DNA from: FEN-1191 sp036490715
GTDB taxonomy: Bacteria; Pseudomonadota; Gammaproteobacteria; Steroidobacterales; Steroidobacteraceae
Assembly (NCBI GenBank): GCA_036490715.1
Contig: DASXDL010000041.1
Location: 1 to 64,000, forward strand
Direction: 5' to 3'
Length of the DNA: 64,000 nucleotides
Position 1 is the first letter of the stretch; every line of letters starts with the position of its first letter. The position numbers and the translations under genes are program-made. A model generated the notes under the pieces. It made no database searches. It was not told the DNA's origin and saw only the letters and a program-made list of their open reading frames with translations. Shown here piece by piece: positions 51,446 through 60,610 of the stretch.

Positions 51446-53437
51446 ATGGGCCGCTATCGATTTATTCTGATCGCTGTTGTGGGCGCACTCGCCGCCGGCG
51501 CGGCTGTGGCCGACAGCCCGCCGGCGAGCCCGGCCGCCAGCGCTGCGGCAGCCCCGGCCAACGCCGGCACCAATATCCCGCGCGCGGTCCTGACCGGCGA
51601 GCAGGTGATCCAGATCCTCGATCAGACGGTCGATTGGTATCGCACGCTCGGTACCCAGCAGCAATCGGCCAACCAGCCCAGTGACCTTCTGATCCTGTAC
51701 GCCAATCAGCAGACCGCCAGTCAGGTGATCTCGCTGGCATTCGACATCGCCCGCGCCAACGCCGAGCTGCTCAGCAGCGAGGCCAGCAGCGCCAAGCCGT
51801 CCGCAACCAGCTCCGCCAACGCGGCCAGCGGCCCCAGTGGCAGCGCCGGCGCCACGGCGCAGTCGATGCAGGCGATGCAGAAGAAGCTCGACGCTCAAAA
51901 GGCCTCGATCCAGTCCGAGATCGATGCCGACCAGCGCGATCTGGCCGCCGGCAAGGGCAACAAGGCCGATCTGGAAGGCAAGCGCTCCGAGCTGCAGAGC
52001 GAGCTGGCCATGATCGGGGCGCGCGCCAACCTGCTCGACACCATGTCGCAGTTCGTCAGTCAGAGCGATGCCAAGTCAGCCAGCGCCAATGCGCTCAAGG
52101 CGCATATCGATGCGATTGCGATGTCGGTGCCGACCGCCGGCATCGCCACGCCGGCCGCGGTCGCGGCCACGCCCGCCGCCGCTTCGCCGACGGCTAAGGC
52201 CCCGCCCGCGAGTGCGGCGACGCCGTTCGCCAGCCCCAGCAGTGCCCAGGATCGACTCGGCATCTGGGACTTGATCCAGAACGTGCTGCGGCTCTCCAGC
52301 AAGCTCAGCACGATCAACGCGATTGATCGGCGCACCGCCGCGCTCGAGCAGACCTTCCACAAGATCAGCGCCGCGCCGGTCGCGCAGCTCAAGGCGCTGT
52401 CGGCCAAGAGCGAAGAGCTGGCCGGGCAGGCCGACAGCGCGCACGGCGATGCACTCAAGAGCGTGCGCGACCAGCTCGATACGCTGGCGTGGCTGTTCAA
52501 GCAGACCTCCGACATCATGCTGCCGCTGGGCAAGGAGGAAATCCTGCTGCAGCAGTACCGCCATAACCTGCAGAGCTGGCGCGAGTCGGTCGAGCACCAG
52601 TATCACGAGGGGCTGGCGGCGCTGGGTGTGCGCGTCGGCATCCTGCTCTTGCTGCTGGCGATGGTCTTCATCGGCGCGGAGATCTGGCGCCGGCTGGTGC
52701 TGCGCTACACCCATGATCCGCGTCACCGCTACCGCCTGCTGCTGCTGCGCAAGCTGACCTGCTGGACGCTGGTGATTTTGATCGTCGGTCTGACATTCGT
52801 GACCGAGCTGAGCACGTTTGCCACTTTCGCTGGCCTTTTGACCGCCGGTGTCGCGGTCGCCATGCAGAGCGTGCTGGTGTCGATCGTCGGCTACTTTTTC
52901 CTGATCGGAAAATACGGCCTGAGGGTCGGTGACCGGGTGCAGATCGGCGCGGTGAGTGGTGAAGTGATCGACATCGGGCTGGTGCGCATGCATCTGATGG
53001 AGCTCAATCCACAGGGGCCGCTGGGCGCCACCGGGCGCGTGGTCGCGTTCGCGAATTCGATCGTGTTTCAATCCTCGGGCGGCTTGTTCCGGCAGATCCC
53101 CGGGGTCAATTTCAGCTGGCACGAGACCACGCTGCGGCTGCCGGATGGCTGCAACTACGTCGCGGCGAAGGAACAGCTGCTCAAGGCCGTGACCGGCGTG
53201 ATCAAGGAATACCAGGACGAGCTGGCGCGCCAGACCCGGCAGATCGAGAAGGCCACGGCCTCCAACTCGGTGGGCGCGGCGATGCCGCAGGTGCAGCTGC
53301 GCTTCTCGGCCGCGGCGGTGGAAGCGGTGATTCGCTATCCGGTACAGCTGCAGCACGAAGCCGAGATCGATGAGCGCGTGTCGAAGGAGCTGGTGCAGGT
53401 GCTCACCGAGCTGCAGGGCTCGGTGCGCCACGGCTGA
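51446..53437 (+). CDS. MscS-like mechanosensitive channel family protein
   Basis: A 663-residue membrane protein. A signal peptide (about 1-23) precedes an Ala/Ser-rich exported region with a coiled coil (about 135-200). Membrane helices lie at about 395-415, 438-455 and 460-485. The last resembles the pore helix of MscS (AGLLTAGVAVAMQSVLVSIV) and leads to the beta domain GKYGLRVGDRVQIGAVSGEV. Large MscS-like proteins relieve osmotic pressure, or may be regulatory. It is 32 bases from the HbpS-like gene. Confidence 0.88.
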   Translation: MGRYRFILIAVVGALAAGAAVADSPPASPAASAAAAPANAGTNIPRAVLTGEQVIQILDQTVDWYRTLGTQQQSANQPSDLLILYANQQTASQVISLAFDIARANAELLSSEASSAKPSATSSANAASGPSGSAGATAQSMQAMQKKLDAQKASIQSEIDADQRDLAAGKGNKADLEGKRSELQSELAMIGARANLLDTMSQFVSQSDAKSASANALKAHIDAIAMSVPTAGIATPAAVAATPAAASPTAKAPPASAATPFASPSSAQDRLGIWDLIQNVLRLSSKLSTINAIDRRTAALEQTFHKISAAPVAQLKALSAKSEELAGQADSAHGDALKSVRDQLDTLAWLFKQTSDIMLPLGKEEILLQQYRHNLQSWRESVEHQYHEGLAALGVRVGILLLLLAMVFIGAEIWRRLVLRYTHDPRHRYRLLLLRKLTCWTLVILIVGLTFVTELSTFATFAGLLTAGVAVAMQSVLVSIVGYFFLIGKYGLRVGDRVQIGAVSGEVIDIGLVRMHLMELNPQGPLGATGRVVAFANSIVFQSSGGLFRQIPGVNFSWHETTLRLPDGCNYVAAKEQLLKAVTGVIKEYQDELARQTRQIEKATASNSVGAAMPQVQLRFSAAAVEAVIRYPVQLQHEAEIDERVSKELVQVLTELQGSVRHG

Positions 53438-53466
53438 CCACGATAGGCGACCAGCGCCGCAGCGCC

Positions 53467-55428
53467 CTACAGCTTGCGGTTGGTGCCGGTCACCCGCAGG
53501 CGCGGCATTTCGAGCGTGGTGCTGAGGAAATCGAACGCCTCGTCCGCCGGCATCGGCCGCGCCACCAAAAACCCCTGAATCGAATTGCAGTGCTCGGTGG
53601 CCAGAAACTGCCACTGTTCCTGGGTCTCGACCCCTTCGGCGACCACCTCGAGCCCGAGCGCGCGTCCGAGCGCGATGGTCGCTTTGCACAGCGCGGCATC
53701 GTACGGGTCGACCGCGCAGTCCTTCACCAGCGAGCGGTCGATCTTCAGGCAGTCGACATTCAGCAGCTTGAGTCGCGACAGCGACGAGTGGCCGGTACCG
53801 AAGTCGTCGATCGACAGCGTGACACCCTGCGCCTTGAGCAGCGCCAGCTGCCGTTCGGCGATCTCCGGTGAGCGCATGGCGGCGGACTCGGTGATCTCTA
53901 GCTCCAGCAGCTTGGCAGGAATGCGCGCCTCGTTCAGCAGCGCAATCACGCGCTCGCTGAAATTGTCACGTGCCAGCTGCACCGGCGACAGGTTGACCGA
54001 CAGGCGCAGCGGCTCGCCGCCATCGCCGAGCCAGCGGCCCAGATCGGCGCACGCGGTCTCCAGCACCCACTGTCCGATCGCCTCGATCAATCCGGTTTCC
54101 TCGGCGATCGCGATGAACACGCCCGGCGGGATCAGGCCGCGCTTCGGGTGATTCCAGCGTATCAGCGTCTCAAATCCAATCGGCCGACCGGTGATGGTGT
54201 CGACGCGCGGCTGGTAGTGCAGCACGAACTCGCGCCGCTCGACTGCGCCGCGCAGGTCGACCTCGAGCGCCAGGCGATCGGCGCTGCCGAGCATCGAGGC
54301 GTCGAATAGCCGGAACGAATCCCCGCCCTGGTACTTGGCCGCATACATCGCCACATCGGCGTGCTGCAGCAGAGTCGAGCCGTCGGTGCCATCCTTGGGC
54401 GAGACCGCGACTCCGACGCTGGCCGAGGTATAGATCACGCGCCCGGGCAGCGCGATGTTGCCGCCGAGCTGGGCGAAGATTTTGGAGACGATGGCATCGA
54501 TCGAGATGTCTTCCTTGATCTCGGTCACCACGATCACGAATTCATCGCCACCGAGGCGGGCGACGATGTCGGTGTCGCGGACACTGCCGCGGATGCGGCG
54601 CGCGACCTCGGTCAGGAGCTTGTCGCCGATGTCGTGGCCGAGAGTGTCGTTGACGTGCTTGAACCGGTCGAGATCGACCAGCATCACCGCGCAACGGGTG
54701 CGGGTTTCGATCGCCTGCGCCAGCACCCGATCCAATCGCGCCCGAAATCCCAAGCGATTGGCCAGACCGGTCAGCGGATCGTGGTAGGCCAGAAACGAGA
54801 TCTCGCGCTCCGAGCGGCGCAGCTCCTCGCGCACCCGCACCTGCTCGGTGATGTCGGCCTGAATGCAGATCCAGCCGCGCACACCGCCCTGTGAATCGAG
54901 CAGCGGGCGGGCGTCGGTATCGAGCCACCACTCGCGGCCATCCTTGCCGCGCACCAGAATCTCGAAGCGTACCCCGCGTCCGGCGGCGAATGACTCGCGC
55001 ACCCGCGCCACCGTGGCCGCATCGGTGCCTTCGAAGTACAGCAGCTTGCTGGTCAACTGGCCGATAGCCTCATCGACGCTGTAGCCGGTGAGCCGCGAAA
55101 AGCTGTCATTGACCCACACCAGGCGGCGCTGGGCGTCGTTGATCGTCACCGAGTAGCCGGTGGTGCGGGCGACCAGGCCGACCCACTCCGATTGCACCGG
55201 ATCCTGGCCCTCGTCGCTGTGCTCGATCTGGGGGCTGCCGGCCGAGGTGTGGGACTTGAGCGGCAGCAGCCACATCAGCAGCCACGGCGCGCAAAACAGC
55301 AGCGTGCACTCGCCCCACTGCAGCACGCCGGCTGTCAGTAACCCGACCGTCAGGCACACGCTCGCCAGCAGGCTGGCGGCGATAATCAGGCGGCGGGGTG
55401 TCACCGAGACCTGGTTGCCGAAGACCAT
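53467..55428 (-). CDS. Membrane-linked PAS-GGDEF-EAL protein
   Basis: A 653-residue c-di-GMP protein with an N-terminal hydrophobic region of two helices (LIIAASLLASVCLTVGLL and CTLLFCAPWLLMWLL), a PAS/PAC region (about 70-200), GGDEF with an intact motif RLGGDEFVIVV at 293-297, and EAL. The EAL motif reads ETL in IGFETLIRW, retaining the Glu; DDFGTGHSSL and EGVETQ are kept. Both activities are possible. The start at 55428 (MVFGNQV) or 55467 is uncertain since neither has a good ribosome site. It is convergent with the MscS-like gene. Confidence 0.9.
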   Translation of the reverse strand: MVFGNQVSVTPRRLIIAASLLASVCLTVGLLTAGVLQWGECTLLFCAPWLLMWLLPLKSHTSAGSPQIEHSDEGQDPVQSEWVGLVARTTGYSVTINDAQRRLVWVNDSFSRLTGYSVDEAIGQLTSKLLYFEGTDAATVARVRESFAAGRGVRFEILVRGKDGREWWLDTDARPLLDSQGGVRGWICIQADITEQVRVREELRRSEREISFLAYHDPLTGLANRLGFRARLDRVLAQAIETRTRCAVMLVDLDRFKHVNDTLGHDIGDKLLTEVARRIRGSVRDTDIVARLGGDEFVIVVTEIKEDISIDAIVSKIFAQLGGNIALPGRVIYTSASVGVAVSPKDGTDGSTLLQHADVAMYAAKYQGGDSFRLFDASMLGSADRLALEVDLRGAVERREFVLHYQPRVDTITGRPIGFETLIRWNHPKRGLIPPGVFIAIAEETGLIEAIGQWVLETACADLGRWLGDGGEPLRLSVNLSPVQLARDNFSERVIALLNEARIPAKLLELEITESAAMRSPEIAERQLALLKAQGVTLSIDDFGTGHSSLSRLKLLNVDCLKIDRSLVKDCAVDPYDAALCKATIALGRALGLEVVAEGVETQEQWQFLATEHCNSIQGFLVARPMPADEAFDFLSTTLEMPRLRVTGTNRKL

Positions 55429-55613
55429 GGGACAGCGTGGACAAGGCGCCGGTTTATTTCCATGCAATGGGTGGCAGTTCAGCCAATTCGCAGGCGCTGG
55501 CTCGGATCGCCGATATTGAAATTTCTACTGCAGCAGCCGTGGGTGCCGACGCTGCCAGGCCGCGGTTCGACCCGAAGCTGTGATGTAGCGCACACTATTG
55601 GATAACAGAGGGC

Positions 55614-55642
55614 CGACTCGTGCTGCATGACGGTACGAGTCG
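55614..55642. repeat. Inverted repeat ahead of the 130-aa unknown gene
   Basis: CGACTCGT and ACGAGTCG are perfect 8-bp arms separated by 13 bases, 27 bases upstream of the ATG at 55669. It may be an operator or a leader hairpin. Confidence 0.45.
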
Positions 55643-55668
55643 TAACAACGATCACGAAGGGAGCGTCC

Positions 55669-56061
55669 ATGAATATCAGGAAGCTGCAGCGCGGACTGAG
55701 CTATTGCGGTCGCGTCGAGGCGGTGCGTCAGACCTATCACGTATTCGAAGCATCAGGAGATTTTCTGGTGCTGTCGTTTGCGCGCTCGAAGGCACGGCGC
55801 GGCTCCGGGTATTTCAATTTCGTGCAGCACGAAGCGGTGGAATTCGTGCGCTCGCGGCTGGCGCGCCGCCGCAGCGGTGTGACCGCCAAGGATGCCATGC
55901 AGGTGGCGCAGCGCACGCGGCACGTGCCGAGCAGTCTGGCCGGTTTGAATATCCTCTATGTGCTGGTCGGGCTCGGCCAGGCGCGGATCCTGCGCTCAGG
56001 AGCGAACCGGCAGCTGTTCTTCAAATTGCACAAGCCGCGCAAGCCGCGCGCGCGCGGCTAA
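55669..56061 (+). CDS. Basic protein of unknown function
   Basis: A 130-residue, strongly basic protein that I do not recognise. It begins MNIRKLQRGLSYCGRVEAVR and ends in a Lys/Arg/Pro tail (KLHKPRKPRARG). It may bind nucleic acid, by composition only. AAGGGAG precedes the ATG, supporting translation. It is flanked by two minus-strand c-di-GMP genes: the promoter faces the PAS-GGDEF-EAL gene, and the 3' end overlaps the stop of the next gene by 4 bases. Confidence 0.65.
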   Translation: MNIRKLQRGLSYCGRVEAVRQTYHVFEASGDFLVLSFARSKARRGSGYFNFVQHEAVEFVRSRLARRRSGVTAKDAMQVAQRTRHVPSSLAGLNILYVLVGLGQARILRSGANRQLFFKLHKPRKPRARG

Positions 56062-58715
56062 AAGCCGGTCTTGGGTTTGACGCCGGCCAGAGTTTCCATC
56101 AGCAGAGCCGGCGAGTGCGCCAGCGGCGGATGCTCTGTACGCAGCTGCGCGATCACCTGCGGTATTTGCTCGGCCGGCACCGGCTTGCTGAACAGGTAGC
56201 CCTGGACCTGATCACAGCGCACCGTGCGCAGCAGCTGCAACTGCGCGGCAGTCTCGACGCCCTCGGCCACGGTCGACATTCCGCACGAACGCGCCAGCGC
56301 CACGATCGTCTCGACGATGGCCAGCGCCTGCGACGTGTCGGTGATATCGTGAATGAAGGACTGGTCGATCTTCAGGGTATCGATCGGCAGCCGCGCCAGA
56401 CGGCGCAGCGATGAATAGCCGGTGCCGAAGTCATCGATCGCGACCCGCATGCCGATCTCGCGCAATTGCTCGAGCTTGCGGGTCGAGGCCTCGACATCCT
56501 GCATCAAACTGCTTTCGGTAATCTCGATGTCCAGTCCAGCGGCTTCAGTCGCCCAGGGCTTGATCGCGGTGATCGTGCGCGGCACGAAGTCGCGGCGCTT
56601 CAATTGCACCGGCGAGACGTTGACCGCCACGCGCATCGGCAAAAGTCCGCTGCGAACCCACAGCTGACAGTCGAGCGCCGCCTGTTCCAGCACCCACTGG
56701 CCGACATCGGCGATCAGGCCGGTGCTCTCCAGCAGCGGAATGAAGCGCACGGGTCCGACCAGGCCCGAGGCCGGGTCCTGCCAGCGGATCAGGGCCTCAA
56801 GTCCCTCCACCCGGCCGCTGGCCAGATTGATCTTCGGCTGGTAATGCAGCACGAATTCGTGCCGATCCAGCGCGCCGGCAAGGCGCGATTCGAAGGCGAT
56901 GCGATCGCTGCCAAGGGCACGGTCCAGCAGCCCGTAGACGGCATAGTGCTCGTCGGTTTCCTTGGCATGGTTGAGCGCGGCTTCGGCGTTTTGCACCACG
57001 GTGTCGGCACTTTGCCCATCCATCGGAAAGCACGCGACTCCGCAGCGGATCGACGGCCGGATCTCGTGGTTCTCGATCCTGAAGGGCTCAACGAAGAAAT
57101 TGGCCACCTCACTCTGCATCCATCGACCGGTGCCTTCCGACACGGCGCCGCTACGGAAGGCGGCGGCAAAGGTGCCGCCACCGAAGTGCGCCGCACATTC
57201 CGAATCGGCCAGCTCGCGCTTCATGCGGTCGGCGATCTTCCCCAGCAGCAGATCGCTGACGTGGCGCCCATAGGTGTCGTTGATCAGCCCCAGCCGCTGC
57301 ACGTCGAACACGATGATCGAGGTGGTCGACTGGGTTTCGGTTTCGTTCTGAAATTTACGCGCCAGCCGCTCGCAGAACAGGCTGCGCTTGGCAAGGCCAG
57401 TGGCGGCATCGAAATACGACAGGAATTTGACCGTGGTTTCCTTCTCGTAGTACTGCAGCGCGAAGCCGATGTTCGCCACCATTTCGCGCAGCGCGGTCAC
57501 TTCGGACTCGTCAAAGAAATGCAGCTCGTGCGAGCACAGCACGCACACGCCGATGCCGGTGCCGTCCACCATCAGCGGCAATACGATCAGCGAGCCGATG
57601 CCGCTGGCGTGCAGGTGCCCCAGCAGCTGCCTGGCCGCCGCATCGGCCTGCACATCGTTGCAGATCATCGGATTGCCCGATTGAATGGCCTGCGAGGTCA
57701 TGGTCTGGGTGCCGGCGGTGTCCTCGAGCGGAAACTGCAGGTCGGTGAGCATCTCGGGGCGCATGCCGGCCGAGGCCGCCGGAATCATGGTCAGAGACCC
57801 GGGGACCACCAGGTTGATCAGCGCCAGTTGGTAGCCGCCATGCTGATGCGCGATGCGGCACACCTCGGTGAGCAGTTCGGCGCGGTCGGAGATGCGCACG
57901 ATCGCCGAATTGATGGTGCTGAGCATGCGGGTGACGCGGCTCAGGCGCTGAATGCGCAGCTCCTGCTCGCGCCGCAGCGTCACGTCGCGGTCGGTACCGC
58001 GGTAGCCCAGCAGCTCGCCGCGCGCGCCGTAGATGACGGTTGCGTTGCGCTCCAGCCAGCGCAGCTGGCCGTCGCGGTGGCGCCAGCGCGCGACTGAACC
58101 GCTGAGCTTCATCGGCCCGTGCACCGGGTCGGGCAGCGCCGGCGGATCGTCCGGTCCGGCCACGCGCAAATGATCGTAGCGATGCTCGAGCAGCTCGGCG
58201 GGCTCGTAGCCCAGGATGTTGCGCACCGCCGGACTGGAAAAGGTGAAGCGTCCGGTCGCGTCGAGCTGCCAGATCCAGTCCTGCGAGGTCGCGACGATGT
58301 CGTGCAGCAGATGCTCGGTGGCGCGCTGCTTCAGGCGGGTCTCGGCTTCGCGCAGCGCACGCTCGATCGCCGGCACCAGCCGCATCAGGTTGGTCTTGAG
58401 AACGTAGTCGGTGGCGCCGCGGCGCAGCGCCTCGATCGCGCGCTCCTCGCCGATCGTTCCGGAAACGAATACGAACGGGATATCGGGCGTGACTTCCTGC
58501 GCCACCTTCAGCGCGCCCATGCCGGAGAACTGCGGCATGGAGAAATCCGACAGGATGATGTCGGGGGTGCGCTCGGCCAGCTCACGGCGCAGATCCGGCT
58601 CGGTCTCGACCCGGACGATCTCGCACTGCATCCCGGATTTTTTCAGCCAGCGCGCGACGATCTCGGCCTCGGCGACCGAATCTTCGACCATCAGCACCTG
58701 CAGTTTCTGTGGCAT
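56058..58715 (-). CDS. REC-PAS-GAF-(degenerate GGDEF)-EAL protein, probable c-di-GMP phosphodiesterase
   Basis: An 885-residue cytoplasmic regulator. REC with D57 in ILSDFSMPQ, PAS (about 130-245), GAF (about 265-420), a GGDEF domain whose motif reads GGGTF (512-516) and whose usual metal Asp residues are also altered, and an intact EAL domain with E640 (LEALIRW), ITESSLM and DDFGTGYSS. Loss of the GGDEF acids suggests no cyclase activity, leaving an EAL phosphodiesterase with a sensory or GTP-binding GGDEF relic. The start at 58715 (MPQKLQV) is chosen over GTG 58760. Confidence 0.9.
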   Translation of the reverse strand: MPQKLQVLMVEDSVAEAEIVARWLKKSGMQCEIVRVETEPDLRRELAERTPDIILSDFSMPQFSGMGALKVAQEVTPDIPFVFVSGTIGEERAIEALRRGATDYVLKTNLMRLVPAIERALREAETRLKQRATEHLLHDIVATSQDWIWQLDATGRFTFSSPAVRNILGYEPAELLEHRYDHLRVAGPDDPPALPDPVHGPMKLSGSVARWRHRDGQLRWLERNATVIYGARGELLGYRGTDRDVTLRREQELRIQRLSRVTRMLSTINSAIVRISDRAELLTEVCRIAHQHGGYQLALINLVVPGSLTMIPAASAGMRPEMLTDLQFPLEDTAGTQTMTSQAIQSGNPMICNDVQADAAARQLLGHLHASGIGSLIVLPLMVDGTGIGVCVLCSHELHFFDESEVTALREMVANIGFALQYYEKETTVKFLSYFDAATGLAKRSLFCERLARKFQNETETQSTTSIIVFDVQRLGLINDTYGRHVSDLLLGKIADRMKRELADSECAAHFGGGTFAAAFRSGAVSEGTGRWMQSEVANFFVEPFRIENHEIRPSIRCGVACFPMDGQSADTVVQNAEAALNHAKETDEHYAVYGLLDRALGSDRIAFESRLAGALDRHEFVLHYQPKINLASGRVEGLEALIRWQDPASGLVGPVRFIPLLESTGLIADVGQWVLEQAALDCQLWVRSGLLPMRVAVNVSPVQLKRRDFVPRTITAIKPWATEAAGLDIEITESSLMQDVEASTRKLEQLREIGMRVAIDDFGTGYSSLRRLARLPIDTLKIDQSFIHDITDTSQALAIVETIVALARSCGMSTVAEGVETAAQLQLLRTVRCDQVQGYLFSKPVPAEQIPQVIAQLRTEHPPLAHSPALLMETLAGVKPKTGF

Positions 58716-58916
58716 TGAGACCAGGGCAGCGGCGGCGACGATGTCGCGGCGCGCCCACACACTTCAGTGGGATACGCGATCGAGTGAATGTTCGCACTTC
58801 ACTGCGCGCGAACGTAGAACCGGAAATGCAGGCTGTGAATTAGGTCCGCGCTGAATCCCAGCTTCAGTCCGTCCTACACCCGATGGGCGTTTTTTTACCT
58901 GAAAAAGTGGGTGCGA
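58716..58916. other. Intergenic gap downstream of fhs
   Basis: A 201-bp gap between the regulator start and the fhs stop. It contains a short hairpin with a T-run on the plus strand (58876-58896), which lies opposite to both flanking genes. No gene recognised. Confidence 0.4.
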
Positions 58917-60593
58917 TTAGGACAGCCCGGTGACCGTGCCATCATCGGTGATGTCGATCTTCACCGCCGACGGCACCTTCGGCAGACCCGGCATGGTCAT
59001 GATGTCGCCGCAGATCATCACGATGAATTCGGCGCCGGCGGCCAGCCGCACTTCGCGGATGTTGACGATGTGTCCGGAAGGCGCGCCGAGCAGGGTCGGA
59101 TCGGTCGAGAACGAATACTGGGTCTTGGCGACGCACACCGGATAGTGGCCGTAGCCCGAATCCTGCAGGCGCTGGATATGCGCTCGCACCTTCTGATCGG
59201 CGCTGATGTCGGCCGCACCATAGACCTTGCTGGCGATGGTCTTCATCTTGTCCCACAGCGACAGTGACTCCTCGTACACGAAGGTCATGCTCGACTGCTT
59301 CTGCTTGTCGACCACGTCGACCACGGTCTGTGCCAGCTCGGTGGCGCCGCGCGAGCCGTCGGCCCAGTGCCGCGCCAGCACCACCGGTGCGCCGTGCACC
59401 GCCATCTTCGATTTCAGCAGCGCAATCTCGGCGTCGGTGTCGAAGCTAAAGTGATTGATCGCGACCACGCACGGCAGGCCATAGTGATTGCGCACGTTGG
59501 CGACGTGCCGCTCCAGGTTGGCAATGCCCTTCTCGAGTACCTGCAGGTTCTCCTTGTTGACATCGCGCAGATGGCTGCCGCCGTGATACTTCAGCGCCCG
59601 CAGCGTGGCGACGATAACCGCCGCCGACGGCCGCAGCCCGGATTTGCGGCACTTGATGTCGATGAACTTCTCGGCGCCCAGGTCGGCGCCAAAGCCCGCC
59701 TCGGTGACCACGTAATCGGCCAGCTTCAGCGCCGTGCGTGTGGCCAGCACCGAATTGCAGCCGTGCGCAATGTTGGCGAATGGACCGCCGTGCACGAATG
59801 CCGGGTTGTTCTCCAGGGTCTGCACCAGATTGGGCTTGATGGCGTCCTTCAGCAGCACCGTCATGGCACCGTGCGCTTGCAGGTCGCGCGCCAGCACCGG
59901 CTTGAAGTGATGGGTATAGCCCACGACGATGTTGCCGAGCCGGTTCTTCAGATCGGCGATGCCGGTCGCCAGGCACAGGATCGCCATCACCTCGGAGGCG
60001 ACCACGATCGTGAAGCCGTCCTGGCGCGGGAAACCGTTGCTCGGGCCGCCCAGCGCCACGGTGATGTCCCGCAGCGCGCGATCGTTCATATCCATGACCC
60101 GCTGCCAGGTGATCCGGCGCACGTCGATGCCGAGCTCGTTGCCGTGATGGATGTGATTGTCGAGCAGTGCCGCCAGCAGGTTGTTGGCAAGGCCGATGGC
60201 GTTGAAGTCGCCGGTAAAGTGCAGATTGATGTCTTCCATCGGCACCACCTGCGCATGACCGCCCCCGGTCGCGCCGCCCTTCATGCCGAACACCGGTCCG
60301 AGGCTCGGCTCACGCAGGCAGATCAGCGTCTTCTTGCCGATGCGATTGAGTGCATCGCCCAGGCCGATGGTGGTGGTGGTCTTGCCCTCACCGGCCGGCG
60401 TCGGGCTGATCGCCGTGACCAGTACCAGCTTGCCGTCCGGCCGGGACTTCAGGCTGTCGATGAAATCAAAGCCAATCTTGGCCTTGTAACGGCCGTAGCT
60501 TTCCAGGCTTGCAAGCGGAATGCCGAGCTTCTCGGCGCACTCGCTGATCGGCCGCAGTTTCGCGCGCTGCGCAATTTCAATGTCCGAAAGCAC
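58917..60593 (-). CDS. fhs: Formate-tetrahydrofolate ligase
   Basis: A 558-residue ATP-dependent enzyme that makes 10-formyltetrahydrofolate from formate. The P-loop TPAGEGKTTTTIGLGDALNR lies at 65-84, followed by LREPSLGPVFGMKGGATGGG and EDINLHFTGDFNAIGLANNL. The block CDIMTMPGLPKVPSA at the C-terminus is normally GEIMTMPGLPK and here reads GDIMTMPGLPK. GTG at 60593 follows GGGAGA and matches the usual N-terminus SDIEIAQ. The gene follows the VOC protein by 17 bases. Confidence 0.97.
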   Translation of the reverse strand: MLSDIEIAQRAKLRPISECAEKLGIPLASLESYGRYKAKIGFDFIDSLKSRPDGKLVLVTAISPTPAGEGKTTTTIGLGDALNRIGKKTLICLREPSLGPVFGMKGGATGGGHAQVVPMEDINLHFTGDFNAIGLANNLLAALLDNHIHHGNELGIDVRRITWQRVMDMNDRALRDITVALGGPSNGFPRQDGFTIVVASEVMAILCLATGIADLKNRLGNIVVGYTHHFKPVLARDLQAHGAMTVLLKDAIKPNLVQTLENNPAFVHGGPFANIAHGCNSVLATRTALKLADYVVTEAGFGADLGAEKFIDIKCRKSGLRPSAAVIVATLRALKYHGGSHLRDVNKENLQVLEKGIANLERHVANVRNHYGLPCVVAINHFSFDTDAEIALLKSKMAVHGAPVVLARHWADGSRGATELAQTVVDVVDKQKQSSMTFVYEESLSLWDKMKTIASKVYGAADISADQKVRAHIQRLQDSGYGHYPVCVAKTQYSFSTDPTLLGAPSGHIVNIREVRLAAGAEFIVMICGDIMTMPGLPKVPSAVKIDITDDGTVTGLS

Positions 60594-60610
60594 GTGCCGA
60601 TCTCCCGTTG

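Noticed and set aside
58876..58896. Plus-strand hairpin with a T-run as a rho-independent terminator
   Set aside because: The stem has an A-C mismatch and both flanking genes are on the minus strand, so no plus-strand transcript is expected to end here.
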